A stretch of DNA of 64,000 nt from Phaeosaccion multiseriatum (taxonomy: Eukaryota > Ochrophyta, other classes). The notes under the pieces were generated by a model. The model made no database searches, was not told the DNA's origin, and worked only from the letters and a program-made list of their open reading frames with translations. Shown here piece by piece: positions 12,669-24,328 of this stretch. Position 1 is the stretch's first letter. Each line of letters starts with the position of its first letter. The stretch is taken from the NCBI GenBank assembly GCA_965112735.1, contig OZ218953.1, forward strand, positions 5,580,001 through 5,644,000. The letters are read 5' to 3'. A program made the translations under genes and the position numbers.

Positions 12669-13073
12669 GCTTGGGAGGGAAGGAGGGAATGGAGAAGGTG
12701 CGACGAGGGGAGGGAAAAGGTGCACCACACCTCGAAGATAGATCATGATTATGATATTTCGTCCTTGCGGCGAGCTCGTGCAGGCCGGCCGCAAGAGGGG
12801 AGAGGGAGGATATGTTCCAAAGTACGCGAGCAAAAGGAAGTAGAAGGAAGTATAATTGTACTAAATTCCATTTCCCCCAACTTCTTAAAAGCTATTATCT
12901 TACAATTAACTATGTACAGTCAAAGGCGCCACTCGACCTCTGCGGTGTGCTTTTGACTGTGTTACAGCAGGGGGGGCGCTTTGCCCTGCTGCGGGCCCTT
13001 TGAGATACATGGCCTGAGGCCACACATGGCCTGAGGCCCGCCCCCTCACCCCGCCCCCCCCAGCGCACTCCCA
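12669..13073. other. Convergent 3' intergenic region
   Basis: About 400 bp lies between the stop of the HDAC gene and the stop of the tyrosinase-like gene. It contains an AT-rich stretch (about 12830-12925) suited to polyadenylation signals. A short direct repeat 'ACATGGCCTGAGGC' occurs twice near 13008-13037. No gene is seen. Confidence 0.5.
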
Positions 13074-15575
13074 TCAGTCGAAGTGTATCCCAATCGCGTC
13101 GCACTGGTCCCACGAGTAGCTGTCGTACATGTAGGGCAGGCTGTCGCTGCCCGGCAGGATGAGGTCGAGGATCTCGCCATTTGTGAGGCGCACCGTCTCC
13201 CCGTCAATCTCGAAGGAGAAAGGCCTAATGTCGTCGTAGCCGTGCCCAAAGCACGTCCCGCTGACGCAAGTGGGCAGTTCCACCTCAGTCTCCACCTCGC
13301 TCCAATCGCAAACGAGTCCGCTGTCTCCCACGTCGCTCGTGTGCATGTATCCCCACGCCGGGTCCCACGAGGCGTCTGCCGTGAGAAATTTCTGCCCCAG
13401 GAAGCGCTCCATGGCGGGGTGCAGGATCCAAAAGGTGGGGTCTTGCGGGGCGGCGGACGTGTACATCTCCCCCACCGTGCCCGTCTCGCACAACACACCG
13501 AGGATGCTTGTCCACATGTGTGCGGTGGCGGCCTCGTCCTCCTCCAAGCCCGCGTACATGAAGCGGCCCAGCGCCTCGTCGTAGTAAATGTATGACGACG
13601 AGACGGCCATCCACTCCAGGGCCTTGCTCTGCTGTAGGGCGTCGTAAGAAGAGAGTCCGTTGGCCTCGAGCACCTCCGCCGGACAGGAGGTGCGGCATTC
13701 CGAGTACGGCACGCCCTCCGAGCAGTCCTCGGCGGTGCGGAGGAAGCCCATCCTCCAGAGGGTCTTGAAGAGGAGGGGGTGTTTGCCGGGCATCCTAAGC
13801 TTCATCATGAGGTCATTCACTTCGTCACCAAGCCCCCACTCGCCGCCGATGAGGATGTGCACGGGCCCGTGGGTGCCGCCGTTGAGGCAGTTCTGCATAG
13901 CGGCGAAGCTGATCAACCATGTCCCGTGTTGTGTGTGAGAGCGTTTGGGAATCAACACCAAGATCCAAGAGCAGGGGTTCATGTGAGGATGGGGGGGAAG
14001 CGGCGGAGGGGAGATTGAGATCATTGTAGAGGGGGATGGACGGGGTTGAAGAAAGTACTCTCTGCTCACAAGGGTGTTCTGAATAGCATGTCCGTTCTGA
14101 GCTCTGCCCACACTTTCCATCCACAAACTTGAGTGGCAGATATATCGCACGCACGCATGCACACATACACGTGCACATGCACACACGCACACCCGCACAC
14201 GATCATACACGAATACACTCACAACGCGCACACGCCCCCCCCCTCACCTTGGTCTGATGAAGCAGTCCTTGAACGTAGAGCAGGTGGGCGGAGAGAAAGT
14301 GGTCACACCATTGGTCTTGACACTCCGCTGCAGGAATGGCACCGGGCTCGTGTTCCACGGCGACCGCAGCAAGCCGTACGGATTGTGCACCGCCTCCCAC
14401 GCGTCTGCCGCCACCGGGGTGTATGCCCACCTCCCCTGACGAACAACATGGTTTGGCAAGTTGTCGCCCTCCCCTCCCTCAGTGACAGGGTTGTTGTTCC
14501 CGAACCAATTGGCATGGAAGATCGGGCTCTTATCTAGGGTGCCGTCTGTAGAAAGCTCCCCATCAATGGTGTGGTCCCAGTAGGGGATGGCTACCGAAGG
14601 GTCAATGACTTGCAAAGCCTGCTCCACCGATAGCGTCACCCCCACGTGGTTGGTGACGATGCCGGCGTCATCGTGCCAACCGTCGCACGTCTTCACACCA
14701 GCCCCGTCAAGGTGCATGCTAATAAAGAAGGACATTGGCTTGTAGGAAGGTCCGAAGAGCTGCTTCCCTGTGCTGTCGTCGACTCGATACATGGTCTCCA
14801 ATGCATCGAGGAAACGGTTCCTGTCGTCGTCCGTTAGTGCCCGGATTTCTCTGCGTACATACTTCACCATGACCTCCCCCGTCAAAGTCGTGGAGTGACT
14901 CCACGCATCTCCATCAACGAGCTGTCCCTGCTGGACCTGAACCGTCTGATATCCCACCGATGTGAAGGTGTAGTCCACTGCAGAGCTGCCGCTGCTGCTC
15001 CACTCGGAACCAATGGACCACCTATAGGCCGCCCCATCCGCAGCGGTCGGGCAGGCCTCTGTCGACGGCTCCCCTCCCTCCTCCCCGCTGCTGCACTGCA
15101 CCTCCAGAGTGCTCGTCCGGAAAGGCTCGGCCAAGTGTGCCCACTTGTCTATCCAGGTGATGGGCTGTTCTCGAGTATAGCTATTCGTCACCGTGAAGCT
15201 TACGGCCCGTCCCGCTAACTCTGCAGTCGCCGTTGAGCTCGAAAGCTTGTCTGCAGTGGCGGCCTGCATACCGCTACCACCAACAATGTCAAGTCCATCA
15301 CCATTCGAGGACACAAGGGGGCCTCGTAATGCCACACCAAGGACCCCTACAAAAGTCAAGGTCAAGACTCCCACAAGCGCAAGCCGTAACTTGCCTCGAG
15401 ACCGCGGCGATGGCTCCTGCTGCTGCTGCTGCTGCTGCTGCGGGTGCAGCAAGGACGAGCGCAGAGACGATGCTGAAGGCAGGTCTTGAGAGAGCGAGTG
15501 AGGCAAGCCCTTCTCTGGCACCGCACTTCCATGGCCGTCTGAGAAGCTGTTGTAGTGATACCGCTGCAGAGGCAT
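13074..15575 (-). CDS. Membrane-anchored tyrosinase-like type-3 copper protein
   Basis: Exons are 15575-14248 and 13908-13074, joined in phase, giving about 720 aa. The N-terminus is a 60-residue tail with eight Gln (46-53), then one hydrophobic segment (about 62-84): a type II signal anchor placing the enzyme in the secretory lumen or outside the cell. CuA-like ligands appear in ISMHLDG, possibly GWHDD, and NHVGVTLSVEQAL before IPYWDH. CuB ligands appear in GTHGPVH and DPTFWILHPAMERF. These are the features of the tyrosinase/catechol oxidase/hemocyanin fold; substrate cannot be read from sequence. The CuB motif has LHP rather than the usual HH, so the exact ligand set is uncertain. The 339-bp intron includes a CA-rich tract. 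Confidence 0.8.
15416..15443 (-). repeat. CAG/CTG tract encoding polyglutamine
   Basis: A short CTG run on the plus strand encodes the Gln tract in the cytosolic tail of the tyrosinase-like protein. Confidence 0.85.
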
Positions 15576-16130
15576 CTTGCCTACAGCGACACGGAAGTTA
15601 TGGTTGAATTTTGGCTCGTCTTATCATAGCACTGCTGCTGTTGCTTTGCTCTTTTATGTATCATCTCTATCTCGACGTTACACATACCTCACCTCAAACT
15701 GGAAATTCTGCGTTTCTCCTCCCAGCTGGCGGCGGTTTAGTTCTATTTTTCTATTTTTTTTACAATGTAATTAATTAAAACAATAACTAATAATGGAGAG
15801 TGGAGAGTAGACTTCCGAGTATCGCGGCACTACACGGAGGCTCGGCTTGCTCGAAGCGGAATACATTGGCGCTCCGCTCGCTTGAAGCTGGGCGCCAAAC
15901 AGGGGAGGGAAGGATTGAAGCGCGCGAGAGAGAGAGCTTGAGAGTGGAATGGTGCCTTGAAGCGAGGGGCTTACTTCGCCCTGCCCTTTCACCCCCCGCG
16001 CCCAAGCCGTCTCCAAGGCTCCAGCCATTCCTCCTGCCGTGTGTGTGGCTCCTGGGGGCTTGAACTGACTCAATCGAGCCTCTCCCTCGCCCCTTGTCAC
16101 AGCTCCAATCCTCCAAGAAGCTCGTTCGAA
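15576..16130. promoter_or_regulatory. Promoter of the tyrosinase-like gene and 3' flank of the VDE-related gene
   Basis: This 555-bp region holds the upstream sequence of one minus-strand gene and the 3' flank of the next. An AT-rich block at about 15735-15795 contains 'TTAATTAAAACAATAACTA', unusual in this GC-rich window. No gene is recognised. Confidence 0.45.
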
Positions 16131-18644
16131 TCATGGAAAGGAGACGGGAAGCGTGTTGTACTTTCTGAACTCCTCAGGAATGCCCAGCACCGTTCCTTTC
16201 AGGCAGACAAGGCGAGTGGGATGGGCGAGGTGAGCAGCAGCGATACAGAGGGGGGGACACGCCAAGACAAGCGCAATACAGAGGGGTTCGGTCTCCCCTG
16301 CCCGTCAGCTGCACGGGAGGGAGAGCTTTGTCTCCCGTGCCTATCCCCATCCGGGCCCAATCCGGGCAATTCGATTCATCTCACCTTGGCACTGAGAGTT
16401 ATCCACGGCAAACATCTCCCACGCCTCGATCCCGCACTCTCCCAGCACCTTTTCCACCTTGGCCAGTTGCTTCTCCTCGGGCCAGTTGCCGGTGGGGGTC
16501 ACGACGAGGGCCCCGCTGTAGGCCTGGCCTGCTGCCTTCGCGGCGCCTGAGTAATAGAAAACGCCTGGGGAGGGGGAGAGTGAGGCTGTGAGACTACTAC
16601 TCCATCGTGCAGAGGGGCCTTCAGAGCTCCACATGCAGCGACGGGGCCTTGCCTGCTTAACTCACCCCAGCTTAGATCGTCCTCCACGTGCACGATCCTC
16701 CAGTACTCCTGCGAGGTCACTCCGTTGTCCAGCACGCTGAAGTGAAACGTGGCTGGCTCGGTGCCCCTCTTGACTCGGTAGTGCCTTCGCCGCCACACCT
16801 TTTCGCCTATGATGCCCCGTGCGAGGAGAAAGGGGAGAGAGAGGAGACGACAGGAAGATGGGTAAGCGAAAGAGGACCGCAGTGGAAACGGGGGCACACA
16901 ACAGTCAACACGGAGAGGGGAAAGCAGCATTGCCTCCACCTCCACCTATATGCCTCCATCCCCAGACTCACCGGCAAGGGTCTCCACTCTGAAGACCGGA
17001 TCGTACCACATGCCCGTCTTGCCCTTGCCCTTGTAAAAGATTTGGTATTGGCAATTGAACTGGTCGTAGGCAGCATTCAGACCCGCCACCACCTTCCAGG
17101 AGTGGGCGGGCTTGGGATCCTCAGGCCGCTCGTTGCCATTGACCATTGCTGGGTCACGGCCCAGCCACCCGATGAAGAGCTTCTCGGCGATTTCGAAGGT
17201 CATGGGTTGTTTGCGGAAGGATTTCATGGGCGTTATCTCAGGTAGCATGGGCGTTGTGGCGGTGTTTCCCATGCAGTTGTTCTTCTGCAGGATGCAGAGC
17301 GCAAACTGTTCGAATTTCTCCGACTCGTAGGATGTGATGCACCTGTAAGCGCAAACTTTAATTTCATCAAAGAAGGAGCGCGAGGGCGAGGGCGAGGGCG
17401 AGGAGAGCATCAAGACTCACCGAGACAAAGCGCGTGTGTGCATGGACAGGGATGTAGACCAGAAGACTGACGGAAGTTAGTAAGGAAGGGCCTACCTTGG
17501 TCGTTGGGCGGACAGGCCTCGAGGCAGTCCAGGCAGGCCTTGCAGTCGGGGTCGCTAACGCAGGAAACAATCTGACTCGTGCATTTTGTACACATGCACT
17601 TTAATTCGTTCAAACCCGCCTTCTTGCCCAGGCCTTGCACCTGGCGGGTGCAGGAAGAGACACAGCATGGCAGAGCAGAGCAGAGCTGAGCATCACACAC
17701 GGTCCCCTTCGCGAGAGGGGCGTGCCCTTCTCCCCACTACTTCTCTCTGACCTGTTCCACAGGCGTGACGTAGGCGTGTATGAGGGACAGCAAGAGGAAG
17801 GTGATGTCCTCTGGCGCCCCCCGCTCAAAGTAGGACTCCACGGCCTCCCACACCCCCTCGTCCTTCTTGCTGCCGCTGCCCCAGGCCCCGAGCAGCTCCA
17901 ACAGACTTGCAAACACACCGCCGCTTCCCCGCTGGCCTTCATCGTATGGGTTGAGCCCGCCAAGCTTGCTTGCCTGCTGCAGGGTGGAAGAAGAGGCGAA
18001 CGATAGTCTCGTGGGCACTGGTTGGATGGCCTCGCTGAGACGGGAGCGAACAAACGAAGGCAAGGAAAGGGAGGTCAGAGGCACAGAAAGACGAAGATGC
18101 AAAGCGTGGGAAGAGGAGGAAGGAGTATGAGCAGGCGGGCTCTCTGCGAACATCACCTGAGGTAGGTCGCCACAGATGTGTCCGAGACATGCGCAGCGAA
18201 GAAGATATTCGCGCTTCCGAGGGCTTCTTCGAAGCGGTCGCGCTGTTCGCCGCCATCAGCAAGGGAAGCCTCCTCAAAGACATCCATGCTAAAGGCGGGG
18301 TTTGTCCACGCGAGCCTCCTGGCGAGCTGCTGCATCACCTCATGCCAGGGGATGTGTCGCCCGCGCCACTTGAAGCGACTATCCACAGCTGCGGGCGCCA
18401 CACACACGACTCTGCAAAGCTCGCTTGCGGCGCTCGAAGCACCCTTCCTTATCGTGTCCAATTGTTCGGTGCCCATTGGTGCGCCCGCGGTGGACAAGCG
18501 CAGCTCGCTGCTTCTCCTCATGCTCCTGCTGCCCTGAGCTGTCTTCGTTCTGCTTGTCGTTCTCAGGAAGGACGAGACGAAAGGCGACGCCGTCTTGCAG
18601 CAGCAGAGCAGCGTAGCGCCTGCCAGTATCAGAGGTCGCCTCAT
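16131..18644 (-). CDS. Violaxanthin de-epoxidase-related protein (VDR/VDL family)
   Basis: Seven exons, all in phase: 18644-18157, 18034-17752, 17640-17496, 17355-16972, 16806-16666, 16564-16385 and 16195-16131, giving about 561 aa. The core matches the VDE family: a Cys-rich block (CMCTKCTSQIVSCV, CKACLDCLEAC, VCAYRCITSYE, CILQKNNCMGN) and the lipocalin-like barrel (YDQFNCQYQIFYKGKGKTGMW is split here as YDQFNCQYQ and GKTGMWYDPV, then VWRRRHYRV, VFYYSGAA). A long N-terminal domain before the Cys block is more like VDR than VDE. The presequence (MRRPLILAGATLLCCCKTA-SPF) looks like a plastid signal peptide. An upstream in-frame ATG at 18752 would leave only 35 bp to the neighbour's start codon. 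The last exon is short (21 codons with stop) and less certain. The precise substrate is unknown. Confidence 0.82.
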
Positions 18645-18787
18645 GATAGAAGGCAGAGAAGAGGCGGTAGGGATCGGGGAACAAAAGAGCAGGCAGGCAG
18701 CAGGGAAAGAGAGAACCAACCAGGCTATCACAGATGGCGAAGAGAGCGACATTTTTTTTTTTTGGTCAGTTGCTCTGTTTGAGAGAC
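18645..18787. promoter_or_regulatory. Short bidirectional promoter
   Basis: Only 143 bp (or 35 bp, if the upstream ATG is used) separate the VDE-related and RBM18-like start codons. It contains a run of T (about 18752-18764). The two genes must share promoter elements. Confidence 0.5.
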
Positions 18788-19708
18788 ATGAAGCGGCCTC
18801 GCCCCCGCAGTGATGACGAAGACCAGGAGCAGGAGAGTGGCGATGCTGGGACTGCGGTAGCAGGAGAGCAGGCATCGAAGAAGGGGGCGGGGGCAGTGCC
18901 AACCGTGCTGAGACCCCCCACGCTTGGGCCTGCGGCACCGCAAGGGGGCACCGTGCTGGAAAGAGCCCTCGGCAAGCCTGAAACAGGGCCACCGAGCGGG
19001 AAGGTCTTTATGGGTAATCTCGAGTGGAGGTGAGGCGGAGTGAAAGTTCCCCCTGGCGACTTACCTGCCATTTCCGATGATAGGTCGTCGGAACTGCTGT
19101 CCCTCTGTGAACGACTCCTGACTGTACCATCCCGAAATTTTATGCCAACTACCACCCCCCCCCCTCCCTCTCTCAGAGTTACCGAAGAGATGATACTGAA
19201 GGTGTGTCGGCAGTTTGGTACGCTGGTTAGATCCTCCTTTGCGCACCACCACGACGGCCCCTTACGAGGCAAGCCGCGCGGGTACTGCTTCGTGGAGTTT
19301 AACACAGCAGAAGAGGCCGCCAAGGCTATCATGGGGCTGGACGGACGCCGCCTTTTCGGGAAGACGCTCAAAGTGCGTTTCTCCAAACCCGAGGGCGCAG
19401 GGCCTGATTATGTGTATCCAGGCCCCAATGGCACCACAGGAGCTGCAGCAGGGGCGACCAGCGCGACTGGAGGCATCCCTGGCGGAGGGGGCGATGCTGG
19501 AGGAGGACTTCCTGGAGGACTTGCTGTCGGTGCTGCTGATGCTGGAGCAAGCGCGGCCGCTACTGCGGCAGCTGCTGCGAGCGATACCATGGCTGGGGAT
19601 GAGATGAAGTTGACGCGGACAATGGCTTTGCTCAAGCAGAAGCTGAGGGAGGGTCGCCTTGCTCGCGAAGAGGATAAGAAGCCTCGCCATGATGGAAGGA
19701 AGAGCTAA
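18788..19708 (+). CDS. RRM RNA-binding protein, RBM18-like
   Basis: Two exons (18788-19029 and 19177-19708) give about 257 aa. A single RRM spans residues about 72-150. RNP2 is KVFMGNLEWR, split by the intron, and RNP1 is KPRGYCFVEF. The stretch GPLRGKPRGYCFVEF followed by EEAAKAIMGLDGRRLFGKTLKVRF resembles RBM18, a conserved single-RRM protein of poorly known function. The N-terminus is charged (MKRPRPRSDDEDQEQES), and the C-terminus is a Gly/Ala-rich linker followed by a basic helix (LLKQKLREGRLAREEDKK). It is probably nuclear. Confidence 0.75.
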
Positions 19709-20227
19709 ATTATGACACGATGGCAACTGCCTTTTGCTCACATGTACAAGTGCGCGTCTCAAATTACCAACGGATGTGGTCCTTGCTGCTGCTGAGACAC
19801 GGGCACTCCTTTGTGTGGAGTTTAGCTTGTCGGCTTGGCTTCTCTTTCACCCCTCTCCCAAATCGACCACTCTTTGACTCTTTGGTCTCTGTCGCCGGTG
19901 TTGCGTCACAGCCTCTGTTAGGTCCTCCTCAAACCGCGCTCAATTTGTATACATGAACACCCGCTACTCGTGTCCATGTGGAGCGCAAGTGTAAGGCGGC
20001 TACTTTGGTGATTTGCGTCGCTTGGTGCTGCACGACACACGTACGGTATGTGATGTCCCAAAAAAAACAAAAAACAGAAGGCTTTAAGACAAGCAAGCCA
20101 GTTGTGATTCAAATCGTCGGATCATCAACACGGACCGGTGTCGCACTCTCTTCCTTTTTTCCCTCTCTTGCTCATCCTGATTAAGACCTCGCCCCCCACA
20201 ACCTGCTACCTGCTGAGAAAGTGCGGA
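19709..20227. other. Intergenic, RBM18-like 3' flank and promoter of the DNL zinc finger gene
   Basis: This 519-bp region lies between two genes in the same orientation. It contains an A-rich stretch near 20054-20070. No open frame with family similarity and no RNA gene are seen. Confidence 0.45.
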
Positions 20228-21563
20228 ATGTCTCACTCCAAAGTGTGGTGCGCGATCTGCTGCTACTCTCTGGCTGTGGCCCTGTGCTTCATAGCCTCCT
20301 CCGCACTGAGGATGATTCCTGTGGCGCCTCTTTCTCTGGCACCATCGGACTTTCGGTCCAAGTCATGTCAGCGGGGGGGGGGGCTGGTGCACTCCTTCGG
20401 AAGAGTGGATACCAACAGGTGCGTGTAGGGGGGTGGGGGAAGTGGACGTTCTTTCCTTCCTCCGAATCCCCCGGCTTGACCCTCTGGTGCCTCTGGCAAC
20501 CCTTCGCGTCACTTGGCCATTCAGCCCGTGGGCATGCTCTGCGTCGGCGAGCTCCAAACGGAGGAGCAGGAGCTGTGTAGGAAGCACACTGTTTGCCAAG
20601 GGTAAAGGCGGGAGCTCTGAGGGCGGAGCCCCCCGGTCCTCCCCCAAGGGCTTCGGGAAGCCCCCAGCGCCGGCATCAGCACCAGAATCGGCAGTGCCAG
20701 GGCCCGCTGCCCAGGGAGGGAGTAGCGACGCTGGGGAGAATATTGAAGGAAAGGGTATCGCCATGATGGGTGCGAATAGCACACCAGCGGCACCGGACGA
20801 ACAACTACAGAATGCGAAACTCACACTGGCTTTCACCTGCAAGCTGTGCAAGTCGAGAAGCGTGTACAAGGTGCGCAGTGGAGGAGAGAGAAATGGGGGT
20901 CACGAAGATGTAGGGAGGGCAACAGCGAGTACCATACTCCCTCTGAATTTCCCTCTCTGCGTTTTCCGAGGGGTGGAGGACTATCCATCTCCTTTCAAGA
21001 CACTACTCGTCGCTGGCTGCAATGGCCTTCACTGCGAGATTGTGGAGGAGGATGAGGGGCTCGTGCGTGGAACATCTCAGTTTTGACACGATGCATGTGT
21101 TGATAGGTAACCTTGCTCGCTGCTCTCCTCTTGTCCATCCTATCTGTCGTGGTGATCGTGCTGCTGCTGCTGCTGCTGCTGCTATTGCTATTGCTATTGC
21201 TTGTTGCCTCGCCTATGCTCCGAGCAGATCAGCCGCATCGCCTATAACGAGGGCATGGTGATTGCCATCTGCAGGGGCTGCCAGGCTAAGCATCTCATTG
21301 CAGACAACAACGACAAGATGGACTTCAAAGGCTTCACCAGCAACATCGAGGAGTTCCTCAAGCTCAAGGGGGAGGGGGTGCAGCGCATCAAGGTCACGGA
21401 GGAGGGGCTCAAGCACAAGACGGCGGAGTACTTGGCGGGGGGAGGGCGGAAAGTGTGGGACAGCGTCAGTGGAGATGCCCCCCATGCAGTCTTGTCTACC
21501 CCGATGGAGGAGGGAGAGGCGCTCGCCGAGGTTGTGACCGCCGAGGAGGACTACCAAGAGTAG
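20228..21563 (+). CDS. DNL-type zinc finger protein (Zim17/DNLZ/HEP family), organellar
   Basis: Three in-phase exons (20228-20418, 20525-20870, 21228-21563) give about 290 aa. The DNL zinc ribbon is split across an intron: CKLCKSRSV ends exon 2, and ISRIAYNEGMVIAICRGCQ starts exon 3, followed by the diagnostic HLIADN and a NIEEFL helix. These proteins keep organellar Hsp70 soluble and active. The N-terminus (CCYSLAVALCFIASSALRM) is a hydrophobic signal sequence rather than an amphipathic mitochondrial one, so plastid targeting is more likely. A Ser/Gly/Pro-rich linker separates it from the ribbon. The C-terminal 60 residues are acidic and not recognised. Confidence 0.82.
21150..21202 (+). 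repeat. (CTG)n/(CTATTG)n tract in an intron
   Basis: A run of GCTGCT followed by GCTATTGCTATTG lies just upstream of the exon 3 acceptor of the DNL zinc finger gene. Confidence 0.75.
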
Positions 21564-21925
21564 GGAGCAGGGGGACTACCAAGGGTATAGAGATGTTCGA
21601 TCGAAAGAGGGGAGAGGGGGAGCCGTAGAGCGGAGAGGGGAGGGCAGGAGGAGGTGGAGGACGAACCAGTGTCGGATATTCGCGGCAGGAGGAGTTTAGA
21701 AAGCGTGAATGTTTTTTTTGAAAAGAACATAAGACGGACAGCACTGCTGCCATTGTACATGAACAACTTTTGTTTCCGGGTTTGTTCGGGCGGGTGTGAT
21801 GATCGAGTGTGAGAAGGATGACAGAATTTGAGTTTCAGGTGGCGATTGCACTTTGCCACACCCCGTGCAAACAAGAGAAAGAGAGAGAGAAAGAGAGAGC
21901 AAGAGAGAGGGAAAAGGGTGTAGGA
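21564..21925. other. Intergenic, with 5' leader of the PPR-like gene
   Basis: The 362-bp region contains an alternative in-frame ATG at 21818 and a GA-rich tract (about 21877-21915) before the preferred start. No independent gene is seen. Confidence 0.45.
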
Positions 21926-24169
21926 ATGCGTCGCCTCCTCGCAGAAAGGCTGGTCCAAGCTGGCCAGCGAAGGAGAGAAGTGTGGAGCGGGGCGACGCAC
22001 TTAACTCATCATCACCCGCACCGGCAGCAGATCAGGGAGATTCGGGGCGGAGCAGTGGTTGGAGGGAAGAGAGGAAGAGAGGGTGGGGCTGCCACGCCTC
22101 CATCTTCATCTTCTGGAGCTCTTGGTGGAAGCAGGGAAAGTGGGAGCAGCTTGCTGCCCGGAAATGTTTCAGAGGAGCTTAACCAGAAGTTTTCGGCCTC
22201 CCTCGCAGGTGGAGACACGGTGGCCGCTACGGGGTATTATTGGAAGATTCATGACTCGAGCAGCCCCCTCCGGACGCATAGGAGAATGCAGATGATACAA
22301 TTGCTGTGCCGGCTGGAGAAGCTCACAGAAGCCAGTGAACTGCTCACTATGACTCTGCAGGGACCATCGCAGGGACAAGCCACAGAAAAGACAGGATCTG
22401 AGGGAAGAAGAGCCGCGAGAAAGAGGGGAACAGGAAGAACAAGAGGAAGACGAGGAGCAGCAGCGGCAGCAGAGGCAACAATAGGGACTCCATACCGAAG
22501 CCTCCATGCTCACGACGCGAGCACTGTGGCCGCCTTCATCTACCTGTTGGAGGCTGTTGTGAGAGCCGGAGACGTGCCGCTGGCGCTACTGCACTTTCGC
22601 CAGGCAAGGGATCTCTGCGTCTCGCTTGACCTCCCTCTCCTCACAGACCTCACTCTCTTGCTCCTTCAAACTACTTCGGACAACGAGACCCGTGAGAGAC
22701 TGCGGGCACAGGAGGGGCAGCCGCAGACGGCGGAATTTGGCGCCTCAGATAGATGGGAGCCCATGTGGGAGGTTTTGAAGTACACTCGGCAGCTTGGCAT
22801 GAAGCCTCCGCAGCCGGTCATGGAGCAGATCCTCGTGGTGGCAAGCAGCGCCTACGACATGTCCCTGGCCCTGGACACGATTCACTTCATGTCTGGGCTT
22901 GAGCAAAGGCCATCCGCTGCGCTTTGCACACAATTGGCCTACCGCACCAAGAAGGCGCTCGCTGCCTTGGACCGCAGCGAGCAGGAGTATGTCAACGACA
23001 TTGTTAAGGCAGCGGGGGGCTGGGGCGGCGACGCTACGCGGCTGCGAATAGTTCAGACCCAGCTTGATGAACTCTACCACAACCTTTTGCTGGAGAATTA
23101 TGCAGAGGACAGTACAGATACGGCGCCACCGCGACGGCCAAGAGTAGCCACTATCGAAGACGAGGCAGGAGAAGTGTGGGATGACGGTGAGGAGGAGGGG
23201 CGAGAGGGGAAGGGGGATGTGGAGTGTCTCGGGCTGGACGGGGCGACTCTAGCGGCGGTGGAGGGCGTGTGGAGGAGGGCGATGGAGGCGAGGAGAGTGT
23301 TGGCGGGGGTGCGTGACTGTGCTGTGCGACAGTTTCAGGCGCACACTGACGAAGTCAATATGCGCAAGATGAAGTGGCTCCAGGACGGCTTGCTGGAGCT
23401 GGTGGACGAGGAGGAGGAGAGAGAAGCAAGGGGGGGGGGGAGTCTGCTCGAACACCTGGGCGTGCTTGATTTAGATGATAGCGGGGACGAGGCGGAGGGG
23501 GCGGAGTATGAGGAGAGTGATGACGACACTGATGACGACAGTGGCGACAGCAGCAGCGAGAGCGATGACTACGGCAGTGACGACTGCTCAGACGAGCGAG
23601 TGACCGCATCAGGCGCCTTCCGCAGGAGGAGCAGAAGGAGGAGCACACACAAAGGACCGATTGGGCTTGGTGGCATTGGTGCTGCTGCGAGGGGAGAGCG
23701 CGGGGCTTCTTACACGGCGTACGCGAGGGAGCAGAGACACGCGGAACAGAAGGAGGCGCTGAGAGAGACGGCGAGGATGGTGTCCAAGATACGCAGGCTG
23801 AAGGAAAGGGCTGCTCTGTTGGTTACGGAAACGGAGGAGGTAGACGAGGAATCCTCTGGAGGAGGGGGGGGCACGACGCCCGACGAAAACGAGGAGAGTG
23901 AGTGGGAGGTGGAAGAGCGGAGAGAGCGGGAGGCCCAGCAGGCGGAGGACGACTTCGTTTCGGACCTGCACAGTCACTTTAGAACCAACAGCATTGACTT
24001 GAGCTTCACAGCGACGCCTGCGGCTCCTGCCGCTGCTGCTGCTGCTGTGGCCGGGGCGCAGCACTCTGAGGCGGATTCTGCCGCCGCTGCCGCCGCCGCC
24101 GCGCTCATCGTTGGTAGGCCTCTGCGGAGAGGGGCGGGACAGGGTAGCGAGGACATTCCAGACGAGTGA
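21926..24169 (+). CDS. Helical-repeat (PPR-like) protein with acidic C-terminal half, probably organellar
   Basis: Intronless, 747 aa from the ATG at 21926, chosen because it begins with a basic amphipathic presequence (MRRLLAERLVQAGQRRR). An in-frame ATG at 21818 would add 36 residues and weaken that signal. Residues about 190-390 form antiparallel helix pairs of PPR/TPR type (AAFIYLLEAVVRAGDVPLAL ... WEVLKYTRQLGMKPPQPVM ... SLALDTIHFMSGL). The middle carries two acidic Ser/Asp stretches (EESDDDTDDDSGDSSSESDD), followed by a coiled coil (EQRHAEQKEALRETARMVS). A role in organellar RNA metabolism would be typical of PPR proteins but is inference; the acidic half is unlike plant PPRs. Confidence 0.6.
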   Translation: MRRLLAERLVQAGQRRREVWSGATHLTHHHPHRQQIREIRGGAVVGGKRGREGGAATPPSSSSGALGGSRESGSSLLPGNVSEELNQKFSASLAGGDTVAATGYYWKIHDSSSPLRTHRRMQMIQLLCRLEKLTEASELLTMTLQGPSQGQATEKTGSEGRRAARKRGTGRTRGRRGAAAAAEATIGTPYRSLHAHDASTVAAFIYLLEAVVRAGDVPLALLHFRQARDLCVSLDLPLLTDLTLLLLQTTSDNETRERLRAQEGQPQTAEFGASDRWEPMWEVLKYTRQLGMKPPQPVMEQILVVASSAYDMSLALDTIHFMSGLEQRPSAALCTQLAYRTKKALAALDRSEQEYVNDIVKAAGGWGGDATRLRIVQTQLDELYHNLLLENYAEDSTDTAPPRRPRVATIEDEAGEVWDDGEEEGREGKGDVECLGLDGATLAAVEGVWRRAMEARRVLAGVRDCAVRQFQAHTDEVNMRKMKWLQDGLLELVDEEEEREARGGGSLLEHLGVLDLDDSGDEAEGAEYEESDDDTDDDSGDSSSESDDYGSDDCSDERVTASGAFRRRSRRRSTHKGPIGLGGIGAAARGERGASYTAYAREQRHAEQKEALRETARMVSKIRRLKERAALLVTETEEVDEESSGGGGGTTPDENEESEWEVEERREREAQQAEDDFVSDLHSHFRTNSIDLSFTATPAAPAAAAAAVAGAQHSEADSAAAAAAAALIVGRPLRRGAGQGSEDIPDE

Positions 24170-24328
24170 GAAAAACAAAAAGAAACAAAAATGAGGGCTG
24201 GCGGGAACAACCACCGCGATCGTTTCCCCAACATGATTTCCCCCCTAAAAAATGGAGGTATATGGGCCTGCTCTCCCCCTACCATTTCGTATCGTATCCG
24301 ATTCCTCTCTTTTTTTTATGAAAGCAAG

